A model generated the notes under the pieces. It was not told where the DNA came from. It ran no database searches and saw only the letters and a list, made by a program, of their open reading frames with translations. Shown one piece after another: positions 43,597 to 51,759 of a stretch of 64,000 nt of DNA (positions within the stretch are counted from its first letter, which is position 1; every line of letters starts with the position of its first letter). Origin of the DNA: a virus. The position numbers and the translations under genes are program-made. The stretch is from positions 1-64,000 of the IMG/VR virus record IMGVR_UViG_3300027971_000029. One strand, written 5' to 3'.

Positions 43597-43604
43597 TATA
43601 AATA
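43597..43604 (+). promoter_or_regulatory. T4-type late promoter box TATAAATA (plus), five bases from the ATG
   Basis: This is a perfect TATAAATA on the plus strand, five bases before the ATG at 43610. With the usual T4 spacing the transcript would start at the A of the ATG, without a leader. Confidence 0.65.
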
Positions 43605-43609
43605 GTCTT

Positions 43610-44188
43610 ATGGCATATCTAATTGACAGAATCAATCAACAACTAGCAAAAGAGGGTATCAAGCCAAGAACTGATGCCGCTCGGGCATGGTTACGCCAAG
43701 AGGTCGCTAATCTAAATCCTAGTCGTTCAGCAATGATGCGAGACCGTGAAAAGTTGCGTAATAGAACAATGATTGGTAGAATGTACTTTTATTTTTACGA
43801 CCCTAAACATAAAGCTACACTACCATACTACGATAGATTTCCTCTTGTTTTGCCAGTCGAAAGATATGCCGATGGATTCTTGGGATTGAATCTTCATTAC
43901 ATTCACCCAAAACAACGAATCATTTTACTTGACAAATTGAGTGACTTTGCGACAAATTCAAAATACGATGAAACAACTAGATTACGATTGACATATGCCA
44001 CATTGGCAAGTGCAACAAAAGCCTTTGAGGCTACACCGTGTATTAAGAGATATTTGTTTAATCATGTTGAAAGTAGATTTTTAGAAATTACAGCAGACAA
44101 ATGGGACATTGCCGCTCTATTACCATTCGAATACTTTGTTGGTGCAAGCAAGAGTAAAGTATTCAAAGACTCAAGGACAAAATTTTAA
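43610..44188 (+). CDS. DNA end protector-like protein (gp2 candidate)
   Basis: This 192-residue protein has conserved segments MYFYFYDPKHKATLPYYDRF at about 58-77, PLVLPVERYADGFLGLNLHY at about 78-97 and a C-terminal WDIAALLPFEYFVGASKS. It matches the conserved protein found beside gp4 in marine T4-like phages, where it is often labelled gp2. T4 gene 2 also lies beside gene 4. I prefer the ATG at 43610 (MAYLIDRINQQL) to the GTG six codons upstream, because the late box lies between them. Confidence 0.6.
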   Translation: MAYLIDRINQQLAKEGIKPRTDAARAWLRQEVANLNPSRSAMMRDREKLRNRTMIGRMYFYFYDPKHKATLPYYDRFPLVLPVERYADGFLGLNLHYIHPKQRIILLDKLSDFATNSKYDETTRLRLTYATLASATKAFEATPCIKRYLFNHVESRFLEITADKWDIAALLPFEYFVGASKSKVFKDSRTKF

Positions 44189-44922
44189 TGTTATCAGAAT
44201 TCTTAGCAGATATAAATTCAAAAAGTTATTCAAAGGCCAGTCACTTTGATGTTAGATTTCAATTGCCGGGGGCACTTGCATCTGGTGCTGGACAAGGTGG
44301 CGGCGGATTAATATCAAATAGAGATATTGCAATTCGATGCGAATCTGCTGATTTGCCAGGAAGACAATTAGTTACCATAGACAACAAAGTTTATGGACCA
44401 ATTTATAAAACTGCCTATCAATCTCTTTTCACTGATTTGAATTTAACTTTTTTAGAAACTAAAGATATGGATTTCAGATATGCTTTTGAGCGATGGATGG
44501 AATATATTCATCCAACTCTTGGAAGTAACGATGTTGAATACTATGATAGTTACACTGTGCCTATGACCATCACTCAATATGATATAGTTGGTGATATGAA
44601 TATTACAAGATATAAAGATAAATTAGTAGGTACCAAATATAAGAAGACTTTAACATATGGCATTATTGAAGCATTCCCAGTAAATATTAATCAATTGACT
44701 GGTTCATGGTCGGATGATGGTTTTCATAAATTACAAGTGTCTTTTGCATATCGAAGACATGTAATAGTTCAAGAAAAAGTGCCAGGTTTGCAAAACAGAA
44801 TACCACCAGCACCAGTTACTTCAGCACCTATAGCAGGAAGTGGTGCGGCAGGAAAACCACCAATCTTAGCATTCAATTTGCAAGGATTTCAACTTAATCG
44901 AAATATTGAAGATAATGCTTAA
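44188..44922 (+). CDS. Tail tube-like / baseplate tube protein (gp54-like position)
   Basis: This 244-residue protein has the tube-fold segments SHFDVRFQLPGALASG, IAIRCESADLPGRQLVTID at about 46-64, VYGPIYKTAYQSLF and MDFRYAFERWMEYIHP, then YYDSYTVPMTITQYDI at about 117-132. The C-terminal Pro/Ala region is unstructured. It lies upstream of the gp26 and tape-measure genes, which fits gp54 or another tube initiator. It begins in TAATG overlap. Confidence 0.6.
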   Translation: MLSEFLADINSKSYSKASHFDVRFQLPGALASGAGQGGGGLISNRDIAIRCESADLPGRQLVTIDNKVYGPIYKTAYQSLFTDLNLTFLETKDMDFRYAFERWMEYIHPTLGSNDVEYYDSYTVPMTITQYDIVGDMNITRYKDKLVGTKYKKTLTYGIIEAFPVNINQLTGSWSDDGFHKLQVSFAYRRHVIVQEKVPGLQNRIPPAPVTSAPIAGSGAAGKPPILAFNLQGFQLNRNIEDNA

Positions 44923-44952
44923 TTATAAACTGAAATGAGGAGACTTTAAACT

Positions 44953-45675
44953 ATGGCTTTACCAAAAATTGATGTGCCTATATTTGAGATGACTTTGCCT
45001 TCAACAGCCAAGTCAATCAGATATAGACCTTTTCTTGTAAAAGAAGAGAAAATATTATTGATTGCAATGCAATCCAAAGAATCGAGTGTGATGATTGAAG
45101 CAGTAAAACAAATCATCAGTAACTGCGTTGTTGATGATATCGATGTCGATGATTTATCATTGTTCGATATTGAATATCTGTTTTTAAATCTTCGTGCGAG
45201 GTCCATTGGAGAAAAGGTAGATTTGAGATATCGATGCAACAATATTGTAGATGATGCTAAGTGTAATTTTGTTTCTGAGTATCAAGTTGACTTGTTGACT
45301 ATCAGACCAAAATTTACTGAAGGTCACACAAACAAAATTCAATTGACTGATAAGATTGGTGTGTTGATGACATATCCGAAATTCACAACATTCTCAAAAG
45401 CAACCAAATTAGAAACTAATGATGAGACTGCTTTCGATATTGTTTTAGATTCTATTGAAGCGGTCTATGATGATGAAGAAGTATATTATGCAAAAGATAC
45501 GAGCAAGCAAGAGATGAGAGAATTTATTGATTCTTTGTCCACAGAGCATCTTGTGAAACTTGAACAATTTTTTGATACTATGCCAAAGATAGAAGAACAT
45601 GTTCATTTCAATTGTCCAAAATGTAACCATGAAGACGATATTATCGTCAAAGGTTTAGAAAGTTTTTTCGTTTAG
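44953..45675 (+). CDS. 26: Baseplate hub / tail-assembly protein gp26 (PF12322-type)
   Basis: This 240-residue protein matches T4_baseplate (gp26): MALPKIDVPIFEMTLPST, KSIRYRPFLVKEEKILLIAM at about 21-40, IISNCVVDDIDVDDLSLFDI at about 55-74. Two CxxC-like pairs (residues about 222-225, FNCPKCNHED) suggest a zinc ribbon at the C-terminus. A clear GAGGAGA ribosome site precedes the start. Zero-frame translation stops at 45675, but a T TTT TTC heptamer just before allows a -1 shift into the extension at 45669-45866. Confidence 0.88.
   Translation: MALPKIDVPIFEMTLPSTAKSIRYRPFLVKEEKILLIAMQSKESSVMIEAVKQIISNCVVDDIDVDDLSLFDIEYLFLNLRARSIGEKVDLRYRCNNIVDDAKCNFVSEYQVDLLTIRPKFTEGHTNKIQLTDKIGVLMTYPKFTTFSKATKLETNDETAFDIVLDSIEAVYDDEEVYYAKDTSKQEMREFIDSLSTEHLVKLEQFFDTMPKIEEHVHFNCPKCNHEDDIIVKGLESFFV
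45663..45669 (+). promoter_or_regulatory. Candidate programmed -1 frameshift site (T TTT TTC)
   Basis: The heptamer T TTT TTC is in the right phase relative to the gp26 frame (AGT TTT TTC). It is followed two codons later by the zero-frame stop. After slipping, the -1 frame is open for 65 codons to the TAA at 45864-45866. No strong hairpin is obvious downstream. Confidence 0.6.
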
Positions 45676-45866
45676 CGTTTGGTTATGATACTCTTCAAAA
45701 CTATTTTATGGTAAACTTTGCTATGATGCAACACCACAAATATAGTCTGACTGAGTTGGAAAGTATGTTACCTTGGGAGAGAGTAATATATGTCAGTTTA
45801 CTGAGCCAGCACATTCAGGAAGAGAATGAAAAAATTAAACAACTCAATGCACAAAGAAGAAGATAA
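45669..45866 (+). CDS. Frameshift extension of gp26 (gp51-position / GT-like)
   Basis: This 65-residue segment in the -1 frame of gp26 begins RLAFGYDTLQNYF. It has MMQHHKYSLTELESMLPWER at about 19-38, a sequence conserved in this position in marine T4-like phages, and a charged helical end (EENEKIKQLNAQRRR). Its stop overlaps the tape-measure ATG (TAATG). An in-frame ATG at 45708 has no ribosome site, so frameshifting is the better explanation. Placement before the tape measure resembles lambda G/GT tail chaperones. Confidence 0.65.
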   Translation, partial: RLAFGYDTLQNYFMVNFAMMQHHKYSLTELESMLPWERVIYVSLLSQHIQEENEKIKQLNAQRRR

Positions 45867-48800
45867 TGGCAGAAAAAGCAATTAAAGTAGAACTATCCGA
45901 AGAAGATAGAAAAATACTTCTCGCCCAGAAAAAGGCGTTATCCGATATTCTGAAACCAGAAAAGAAGAGCAAGGGTATTGGCGCTATGGCTGCCGAAATG
46001 ATTCTTTCTGGAGAAAAGTCTTCTGTCATAGGTGCATTGGGTTCAGCAACCAAACAAAAAGCTACAGAATCTCTCCAAAATAAAACTGAACAACTTAAAG
46101 ATAAATTCGACCCACTAAACATAATTCACAGTATGTTTGGTGGCGGTGGTTTTGGTAGTGTTATGACTGCCGCCATTGGAAAAAGTATGGGTCGAGATGA
46201 AGATGATGTTCGTAAATTTGCAAGATTGGATCCAGCTGAAGATAGACCAGATGATGGTACCCCATCACAAATGCCAAGTGGTGAGGGTGGTGAAAAGAGC
46301 AATACCATGTTATCAGAAATGTTGAAGTATGTTATAAAAATTTCTGAAGACATTAGAGGATTAAAAGATTCTTCAAAAAATCAAGAAGGCCTTTTTAAAG
46401 ACCAAATTGAACTAGATGGAAAACAATTAAATCTAGAAGAGAAACAACTTGATGCCGCCAATGAAGCAAAATATGAGGCCGAGTTTGCAAAGAAAAAACC
46501 TACACCAGTGGGTGAAGATGGAAAAGATAAAAAAGAGACTAAAGAAGAAAAAGGATTCTTATCATCATTGTTAGGATTTGCTAGTGCATTGCGTATGATA
46601 GTAAGTGGTCCTTTCAAAGCCTTTGCCGCAATTTTAGGATTTGCATTATCACCTCTTCGTGCATTAGGAAAACTGCTCGGTGGTCCTTTATTGCGAGGTC
46701 TTGCGGCGGTTGGTGCCGCAGCACTTCCAGCCGCAAGAGCAATTGGTGCAAAAGCACTTGAGTATGGTGGTAAAGCAGTGACTGCCGCAACACCATATGT
46801 AAAAGCCGCAGGAGCAAAAGCACTTGAGTATGGTGGTAAAGCCTTAGAGGTCGGTAAATCAGTTGGTCGTTCAGCATTATCATATGCGGCAGAAAAAGCA
46901 CCACAACTAGTTGAAGGCGCTAAAGCATTTGGTAGTAAAGCACTTGATGTTGGTAAAAACATCGGCGCTAAAGTAGCAGAAAAAGCACCAGGTATTATAG
47001 AGGGTGTTAAGACTATGGGTGGTAAAGCACTAGAAGGTGCAAAATCACTTGGCGGTAAAGCATTGGAATCTGTAGGTCTTAAAGCCGCCGCACCAAAACC
47101 AGGATTTTTAACAGCGTTTGGTGAAGTGGGTGCAAAACGAGCCGCTGCCGCTGGTGCTGAGACAGCAGGTAAAGAAGGTATTGCCGCACTGATTAAAAAA
47201 GCGATTGCAAAAAGAGTTCCTAAAGCAGTTGGTTCTGCACTTGGAAAATCAGTACCATTTTTGGGTGCCGCTATTGGTGTTGGTTTTGCTCTTAGTCGTT
47301 TGATGGATGGTGATGTTGTTGGTGCTGGATTAGAAGCAGTCTCAGGTATTGGTTCTTTTGCTACAGCAATCCCTGCAACAATAGCACTTGTTGCAAAAGA
47401 TATCTATCAAGATGTTTATGGAGTTAAACCAGAATCAGACCCACAGTTTGGTGAGAGAATTGGATTGATTCAATCAGAAACTGAAGCCGCAGTGAAAGCA
47501 GAATTTGCTGGTAAGGTTGGAGAAGAAGAGAAAAAAGGCGGTGATAAAAAAGAGGGTGATAAAAAAGAGGGTGATAAAAAAGGCAATGCACCTGAAGAAA
47601 CAAAAGTTCCAGAAGCGCCTGAATTGAAAGGTGATACAAAGCAACAGGCTCAGCGTAAATCGGCTGAAGATACTGAATCTAGTATGAAACGCAATATGAT
47701 TACGGACAGAATCAACGCCGCAGGTGAAAACGCTAATGATCCTGATGTTCTCGCTGCCGCCGAAGAGTCGCTGAAACCAGGTTCGGAGGATTTTGAGACA
47801 GGATTAAAAAATCGTAGAAAAACAAAAACTGATGGAGGATTTAAACCAAAATCAGCACCATCACAAGTATCAAATTTAATGGACGGTGGTGGAGATGCTG
47901 TTGAACCTTTACCAGAAGAATCATCTGGAACAGGAGAAGACCTTGATGCTGAGTGGAATACAGATAATTATCCAACTATGTTTTATAGTTCATTTAAATT
48001 TGGGCAAGAAGACCCTGAGAATGCTAAAAAATATAACATATATCAAAGAACTCTTTCAGAAGAGTATGCATTGAAACGAGCAAAATCTTATGGTCGTGAT
48101 AAACCAAATCAAGATGATTATGATACAACTGGTGTGAAAGCATACAAAGATTCTTTATTGAAATTTCGTAAAGAACTTACGGCTTCAGGTGCGGCACTGT
48201 TTGGTGATGCACCTGCGGCAGAAGCGGCACCAGCAACTTCGCCATCACCTCCACCAGTAGAAGCACAATCAACACCACCACAAGAATCATCATCACAAGC
48301 GGCACCAACACCATTTGCATATTCAGCAACTCCAGAAGAAGATAACAATGATTATGCGGCGCCAGTAGAACCTGCGCCAGTAGAACCTTTACCAGCTGAT
48401 GCTTTTGAAACTGGTAAATTGGCTATAAAAGGTATGGTCAATAGTGCTGTAGATATGGACAAAGGTGCTCTTGCGCCTACGCAAGAAAAGGGAGAAAGAA
48501 CAGACTTCCAAATATCAACTCCACAAGGAACATTGATATTCCCAGACCAAGCTACTTTTGAGATGTGGAAACAAAAACCACAAAATGTAAGTTTTACTGA
48601 AATCCCTCAAGGGAAGTATGCACAAATAATAGAAGACCTTGGCTCTACAAAAGAAGAAAAGTTCAATGAGTCATTCCAAATATCAACACCACAAGGTACT
48701 CTGATATTCCCTGACCAAGCTACTTACAAAGAATGGCAGACTAATACACAAAATGTAGGGTTCACTCAAGGTCCTGAAGGGAAGTATGCTAAAACATTTG

Positions 48801-49033
48801 AATCTGCTGAATTGACACCAGCACGACCAACAACTGGTGAAAAAATGATGACTCAATCTAATGAAAATACTATGGCTAAGACAGAAGCAATGACTGGTGG
48901 TAACAATACAAACACTTCAATTGTGTCTGCACCAAAAGTTACAAATGCTACTAATGTAACGAATGCTCCAATCAATGTCAGAAACAGTGAGAACACATTC
49001 GTAAGAAATCAAGATAGAGTACACTATTTCTAA
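45866..49033 (+). CDS. Tape measure protein (gp29-like)
   Basis: This 1055-residue protein is probably the tail-length ruler. Residues 1-220 are helical and charged. Hydrophobic segments lie at about 235-300 and 450-510. Ala/Gly/Lys repeats (AKALEYGGKALEV, VAEKAPGIIEGVKT) run from about 300 to 400. The low-complexity stretch GDKKEGDKKEGDKK is near 558-571. Two repeats of FQISTPQGTLIFPDQATF lie near 881-898 and 937-954. The C-terminus (NATNVTNAPINVRNSENTF) is typical of marine T4-like tape/hub proteins. The start overlaps the frameshift extension stop. Confidence 0.78.
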   Translation: MAEKAIKVELSEEDRKILLAQKKALSDILKPEKKSKGIGAMAAEMILSGEKSSVIGALGSATKQKATESLQNKTEQLKDKFDPLNIIHSMFGGGGFGSVMTAAIGKSMGRDEDDVRKFARLDPAEDRPDDGTPSQMPSGEGGEKSNTMLSEMLKYVIKISEDIRGLKDSSKNQEGLFKDQIELDGKQLNLEEKQLDAANEAKYEAEFAKKKPTPVGEDGKDKKETKEEKGFLSSLLGFASALRMIVSGPFKAFAAILGFALSPLRALGKLLGGPLLRGLAAVGAAALPAARAIGAKALEYGGKAVTAATPYVKAAGAKALEYGGKALEVGKSVGRSALSYAAEKAPQLVEGAKAFGSKALDVGKNIGAKVAEKAPGIIEGVKTMGGKALEGAKSLGGKALESVGLKAAAPKPGFLTAFGEVGAKRAAAAGAETAGKEGIAALIKKAIAKRVPKAVGSALGKSVPFLGAAIGVGFALSRLMDGDVVGAGLEAVSGIGSFATAIPATIALVAKDIYQDVYGVKPESDPQFGERIGLIQSETEAAVKAEFAGKVGEEEKKGGDKKEGDKKEGDKKGNAPEETKVPEAPELKGDTKQQAQRKSAEDTESSMKRNMITDRINAAGENANDPDVLAAAEESLKPGSEDFETGLKNRRKTKTDGGFKPKSAPSQVSNLMDGGGDAVEPLPEESSGTGEDLDAEWNTDNYPTMFYSSFKFGQEDPENAKKYNIYQRTLSEEYALKRAKSYGRDKPNQDDYDTTGVKAYKDSLLKFRKELTASGAALFGDAPAAEAAPATSPSPPPVEAQSTPPQESSSQAAPTPFAYSATPEEDNNDYAAPVEPAPVEPLPADAFETGKLAIKGMVNSAVDMDKGALAPTQEKGERTDFQISTPQGTLIFPDQATFEMWKQKPQNVSFTEIPQGKYAQIIEDLGSTKEEKFNESFQISTPQGTLIFPDQATYKEWQTNTQNVGFTQGPEGKYAKTFESAELTPARPTTGEKMMTQSNENTMAKTEAMTGGNNTNTSIVSAPKVTNATNVTNAPINVRNSENTFVRNQDRVHYF
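46748..46842 (+). repeat. Direct repeat of 29 bases in the tape measure gene
   Basis: The same 29 bases occur at 46748-46776 and 46814-46842 (66-base period, 22 residues), encoding AKALEYGGKA. Diverged copies of the unit continue to about 47070. Confidence 0.85.
47540..47584 (+). repeat. Three tandem 15-base units (GDKKE)
   Basis: Three copies of a 15-base unit at 47540-47554, 47555-47569 and 47570-47584 encode GDKKE, GDKKE, GDKKG. It is a slippage-prone short repeat in a disordered linker of the tape measure protein. Confidence 0.9.
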
Positions 49034-49042
49034 AAACAAAAA

Positions 49043-49060
49043 ACCCCGCCTAGGCGGGGT
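49043..49060. terminator. Convergent two-way terminator
   Basis: An inverted repeat ACCCCGCC/GGCGGGGT with a TA centre is flanked on the minus-strand exit by six T then TTTTT, and on the plus-strand exit by a weaker CAAACTTTT. It ends the tape measure transcript and the gp32 transcript. Confidence 0.85.
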
Positions 49061-49080
49061 CAAACTTTTATAAAACTAGT

Positions 49081-49980
49081 TTATTCTTGTCCAGCCAAAG
49101 ATTTGAAATAATCCAAATCATCATCTGCTACAGACTTGCGGTCAATCCGCTCTAAATCATCTTCCGACAATTTGCGAGAGATGTCCGCAGACTCTGCCTT
49201 AGTTTTAGGTGCAACTGCACCACCATCAAAACCGAGGACCTTATCTAAACGAGCCTTTAGAACTTCATAAGACTTAAATTGTTTAGGCTCAAGGAATTCT
49301 TTGAGAGAATATTCTTGCTTCCACAATTCTTCTAGTTTAGAATCATCACCATCAAAAAGAGCAGACTTGTCCGCAAATTCTGATTTATCATAATTACGAT
49401 AGCCCTCGACATTACGAATCTTCAATTTGAAGTTAGCACCTTCCCACATGTCAAATGGATTGACAGGTGTCTCATCAGCGAATTCTGGATTCATTGCCTC
49501 TGAGATTTTATCAAAGATTTTCTTACCAAACTTGTACAGTTTGATTTGACCTTCGTTAGAAGGATTTGTTGGATCGGAAATCACCAAGATATTAGCGATG
49601 TAAGTCAACTTGCGTTTTTGCTTACGAGCAATTTCTTTGTTGGCTTCGATGCCAGAGTTCCAAAGAGTAGAGTTATACTCAGAGACTGGATCTTTTTGGT
49701 TAAGAGTAGTCAAAGAGTTTTCGATATACCAACCACCAGGACCTTGAAAGCCATGATTGAATACACGAACCCATGGCAGACCATCTTCACCATCAATAGA
49801 AGGTGCGGGTAGAAAACGAATAACAGCCATGCCATTACCTGCTTTATCTACTTCGGGTTGCCAAAAACGGGTGTCTTCTTTGGAGCCAGCCTCTACGGAC
49901 TGGTTATTAACTGATTCAACAGCCTTTGTCAATTTGTCGAATTGACTGCTATTGCGTTTGAGGTTTGCAAATGAACTCAT
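49081..49980 (-). CDS. 32: Single-stranded DNA-binding protein gp32
   Basis: This 299-residue protein coats ssDNA during replication and recombination. It opens MSSFANLKRNSSQFDKLTKA (the LAST-like basic N-terminus), then RFLPAPSIDGEDGLPWVRVF at about 55-74, LWNSGIEANKEIARKQKRKL at about 107-126, YKFGKKIFDKI and FDMWEGANFKLKIRNVEGYR. The C-terminus is acidic (DDDLDYFKSL). It has no cysteine, so the T4 zinc site (H-C-C-C) is missing; VSEYNSTLW stands where the CPVC-like cysteines should be. The ribosome site is AAGGAAAA. Confidence 0.93.
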   Translation of the reverse strand: MSSFANLKRNSSQFDKLTKAVESVNNQSVEAGSKEDTRFWQPEVDKAGNGMAVIRFLPAPSIDGEDGLPWVRVFNHGFQGPGGWYIENSLTTLNQKDPVSEYNSTLWNSGIEANKEIARKQKRKLTYIANILVISDPTNPSNEGQIKLYKFGKKIFDKISEAMNPEFADETPVNPFDMWEGANFKLKIRNVEGYRNYDKSEFADKSALFDGDDSKLEELWKQEYSLKEFLEPKQFKSYEVLKARLDKVLGFDGGAVAPKTKAESADISRKLSEDDLERIDRKSVADDDLDYFKSLAGQE

Positions 49981-50039
49981 ATGTATTTTCCTTTTGTATA
50001 ACGGAGTATGTTTGTATGAACGAATTATCCACAGTATGC

Positions 50040-50068
50040 ATTATATCTCATATATAGACAGATTGCAA
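50040..50068 (-). promoter_or_regulatory. Host-type promoter for gp32 (TTGCAA-N17-TATAAT)
   Basis: The -35 box TTGCAA is at 50063-50068 and the -10 box TATAAT at 50040-50045, on the minus strand, with 17 bases between them. It reads toward gp32, whose ATG is at 49980, and overlaps the end of the gp59 gene. Confidence 0.7.
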
Positions 50069-50650
50069 GTGGCTTTTTAAAATCTCCTGAAACTTTGCCT
50101 TATCATAATCAATGAATGGGGTATACTTAATTGCAGTCAAGCATACCTCAGGCCATCTAATTGTGTCATCGATTTTTCGACTCCACATTGGAAAGAAGCC
50201 TAGCATATCATTCAATATGCACAATGTTTCAAATTGAGTTTCTTTCCGTAATGTTCTTGTCAATAGAACAGGATATTCTCCATCTTCTACTTTCAAAATG
50301 TCATTGGGATTAGAATAATCAATAAACAATTCACGGCAGTCATTATCAAAGATATAACTGAGTGATTGATGGCTCATCAAAAACAATTTGTATATCGATT
50401 CGGCATCTTCTTCTAAGAGTTTGCCAACCCATATCTTATTGTCGATGATGAAATTTGAAACGAGAAATTTAACAAACTCTTCTCTACTATACTTCCGAGA
50501 AAGTTTGTAGAAATAGTATTTGTCTTTTCTCAATTCAAATGTCTGTACAGAAATGTTTGACTTTCCATTGTATTTGAAATAGTCATAACTCTTCTGTGTA
50601 AAATGTATCTTCAAAGAATTGTATAAAGCAAAGGCTTCATAACCAGTCAT
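50048..50650 (-). CDS. 59: Helicase loader gp59
   Basis: This 200-residue protein (T4: 217) loads the replicative helicase. Recognisable parts are MTGYEAFALYNSLKIHFTQK, YFKYNGKSNI, RKDKYYFYKLSRKYSREEFV at about 41-60, then NFIIDNKIWVGKL. It sits between gp33 and gp32 as in T4 (33-59-32), which supports the call. The C-terminal half is less conserved. Confidence 0.85.
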   Translation of the reverse strand: MTGYEAFALYNSLKIHFTQKSYDYFKYNGKSNISVQTFELRKDKYYFYKLSRKYSREEFVKFLVSNFIIDNKIWVGKLLEEDAESIYKLFLMSHQSLSYIFDNDCRELFIDYSNPNDILKVEDGEYPVLLTRTLRKETQFETLCILNDMLGFFPMWSRKIDDTIRWPEVCLTAIKYTPFIDYDKAKFQEILKSHLQSVYI

Positions 50651-50663
50651 AATAATTATAATC

Positions 50664-50885
50664 CTAAATTGGTAACTTCGACACCGTAGGCATCATCCTC
50701 ATTTCTTGGGCATCACTTTCAATTTTAGATTTGAGATTAGAGTTTACCAAAGATGCGGCAACTTCAATTTCAAGTCCAGTCTCTCTACAATATTCAACTA
50801 TTGCATCAATGTGATTACACCTATGTCTCCGCATCATCTCTTCAATTGCTTTTGCAAACTTCATCATTTCATCACGAGTAGGCAT
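50664..50885 (-). CDS. 33: Late-transcription co-activator gp33
   Basis: This 73-residue protein begins MPTRDEMMKFAKAIEEMMRR, then NHIDAIVEYCRETGLEIEV at about 24-42 and VNSNLKSKIESDAQEM, ending PTVSKLPI. This form and length fit gp33 of marine T4-like phages. It binds host RNA polymerase and the sliding clamp for late promoters, in agreement with the NATAAATA boxes in the window. It lies just upstream of gp59, as in T4. Confidence 0.85.
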   Translation of the reverse strand: MPTRDEMMKFAKAIEEMMRRHRCNHIDAIVEYCRETGLEIEVAASLVNSNLKSKIESDAQEMRMMPTVSKLPI

Positions 50886-50887
50886 AA

Positions 50888-51148
50888 TTATTTTTTCGCC
50901 TGAGTTGTTCCAATGATTGATGGAGTGTTATGTGATTGCATTGAAGATGCAAATGCAATACAGATAATGTCTGTGCTAGATGCATATGAGCAACGAACCG
51001 ATAATGGGTCAATACCTTTTGATATTGCACTGTCAACATTCGCCGCCATTAATTTTCTATCATTGGTGTAGAAAAAAGTCATACCACCAATCAAGGCAAG
51101 CAAAATCAAAGTGGCTGAAATTTGTAATGAAATTTTATCGATAGGCAT
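50888..51148 (-). CDS. Small membrane protein
   Basis: This 86-residue protein has one membrane helix (ISATLILLALIGGMTFFY at about 10-27). A short periplasmic or lumen part follows with two cysteines (RCSYASSTDIICIAFASS). It overlaps the end of the SleB-type gene by 14 bases and follows it, so it may be a lysis partner (spanin or antiholin are possibilities), but no family is recognised. Confidence 0.55.
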   Translation of the reverse strand: MPIDKISLQISATLILLALIGGMTFFYTNDRKLMAANVDSAISKGIDPLSVRCSYASSTDIICIAFASSMQSHNTPSIIGTTQAKK

Positions 51149-51701
51149 ATTGGTTTTCCTTTAGTGTTTTAAAGTAAAAGATATGTCTACCAATCTGTGT
51201 GGTCTTGACCATATTCTTCCACTTAGGGTTTACATAATCTGCATGATAAAAAAGTGCTCCTGAAGTAGGGTCATCAATCTTTTCATAATTTGCATAGACA
51301 TATGTTGCTAAGTCTCGAATATCATTATATCTTGAATTGTATCCAGTTGTCAATACTTTAGAGGTAGAAATAGAATTATTCTTCTCTTCACACCACCATG
51401 AGAATTGACAAGTCTTTCCCACTTTCTGTTTAACAACACCACAGATGTTGTCTTCAAAATGTCCTGAATTCATTCTGTTGATTGTAACAAATGCTACAGC
51501 AAGTTGACCTTCTCTTGGTTCATATGCCGATTCAAAATAAATGTTTTCTGCTAGGCAATTAACTTGCTCTTTTGCTTTAGCGTTCAAACTAAAATAGTTT
51601 GCTGTGAAAGGTATAGATGTTTGTGAATCAGTAAAAATAAAAACTGATAAAAGTATACCTAACGAAATAATAGTACTCAAAAAGATTGAGTGTTTTAACA
51701 T
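51135..51701 (-). CDS. Cell wall hydrolase, SleB type (endolysin candidate)
   Basis: This 188-residue protein has a hydrophobic N-terminal segment (IFLSTIISLGILLSVFIF at about 6-23), probably a signal or signal-anchor. The Hydrolase_2/SleB core follows: NCLAENIYFESAYEPREGQ at about 48-66 with the catalytic-type Glu, AVAFVTINRMNS, CQFSWWCEE and ALFYHADYVNPKW. It cuts peptidoglycan, and is a likely lysis enzyme. Position next to a small membrane protein suits a lysis module. AAAGGAAA precedes the start. Confidence 0.85.
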   Translation of the reverse strand: MLKHSIFLSTIISLGILLSVFIFTDSQTSIPFTANYFSLNAKAKEQVNCLAENIYFESAYEPREGQLAVAFVTINRMNSGHFEDNICGVVKQKVGKTCQFSWWCEEKNNSISTSKVLTTGYNSRYNDIRDLATYVYANYEKIDDPTSGALFYHADYVNPKWKNMVKTTQIGRHIFYFKTLKENQYAYR

Positions 51702-51719
51702 TGGTTTTTCCTTTCATAG

Positions 51720-51747
51720 AAAAAAAGGGAGACCATTGCGGTCTCCC
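51720..51747 (-). terminator. Rho-independent terminator
   Basis: The minus-strand hairpin GGGAGACC / GGTCTCCC (five-base loop) at 51727-51747 is followed by a run of seven T. It closes the transcript of the 51760-52032 gene; the SleB gene starts 19 bases beyond it. Confidence 0.85.
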
Positions 51748-51759
51748 ATAACCTTCTCT

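Noticed and set aside
45708-45866. Independent start (ATG 45708) for the gp26 extension
   Set aside because: There is no ribosome site before it, and the frame is open back to the slippery site, so frameshifting is preferred, though this start is not excluded.
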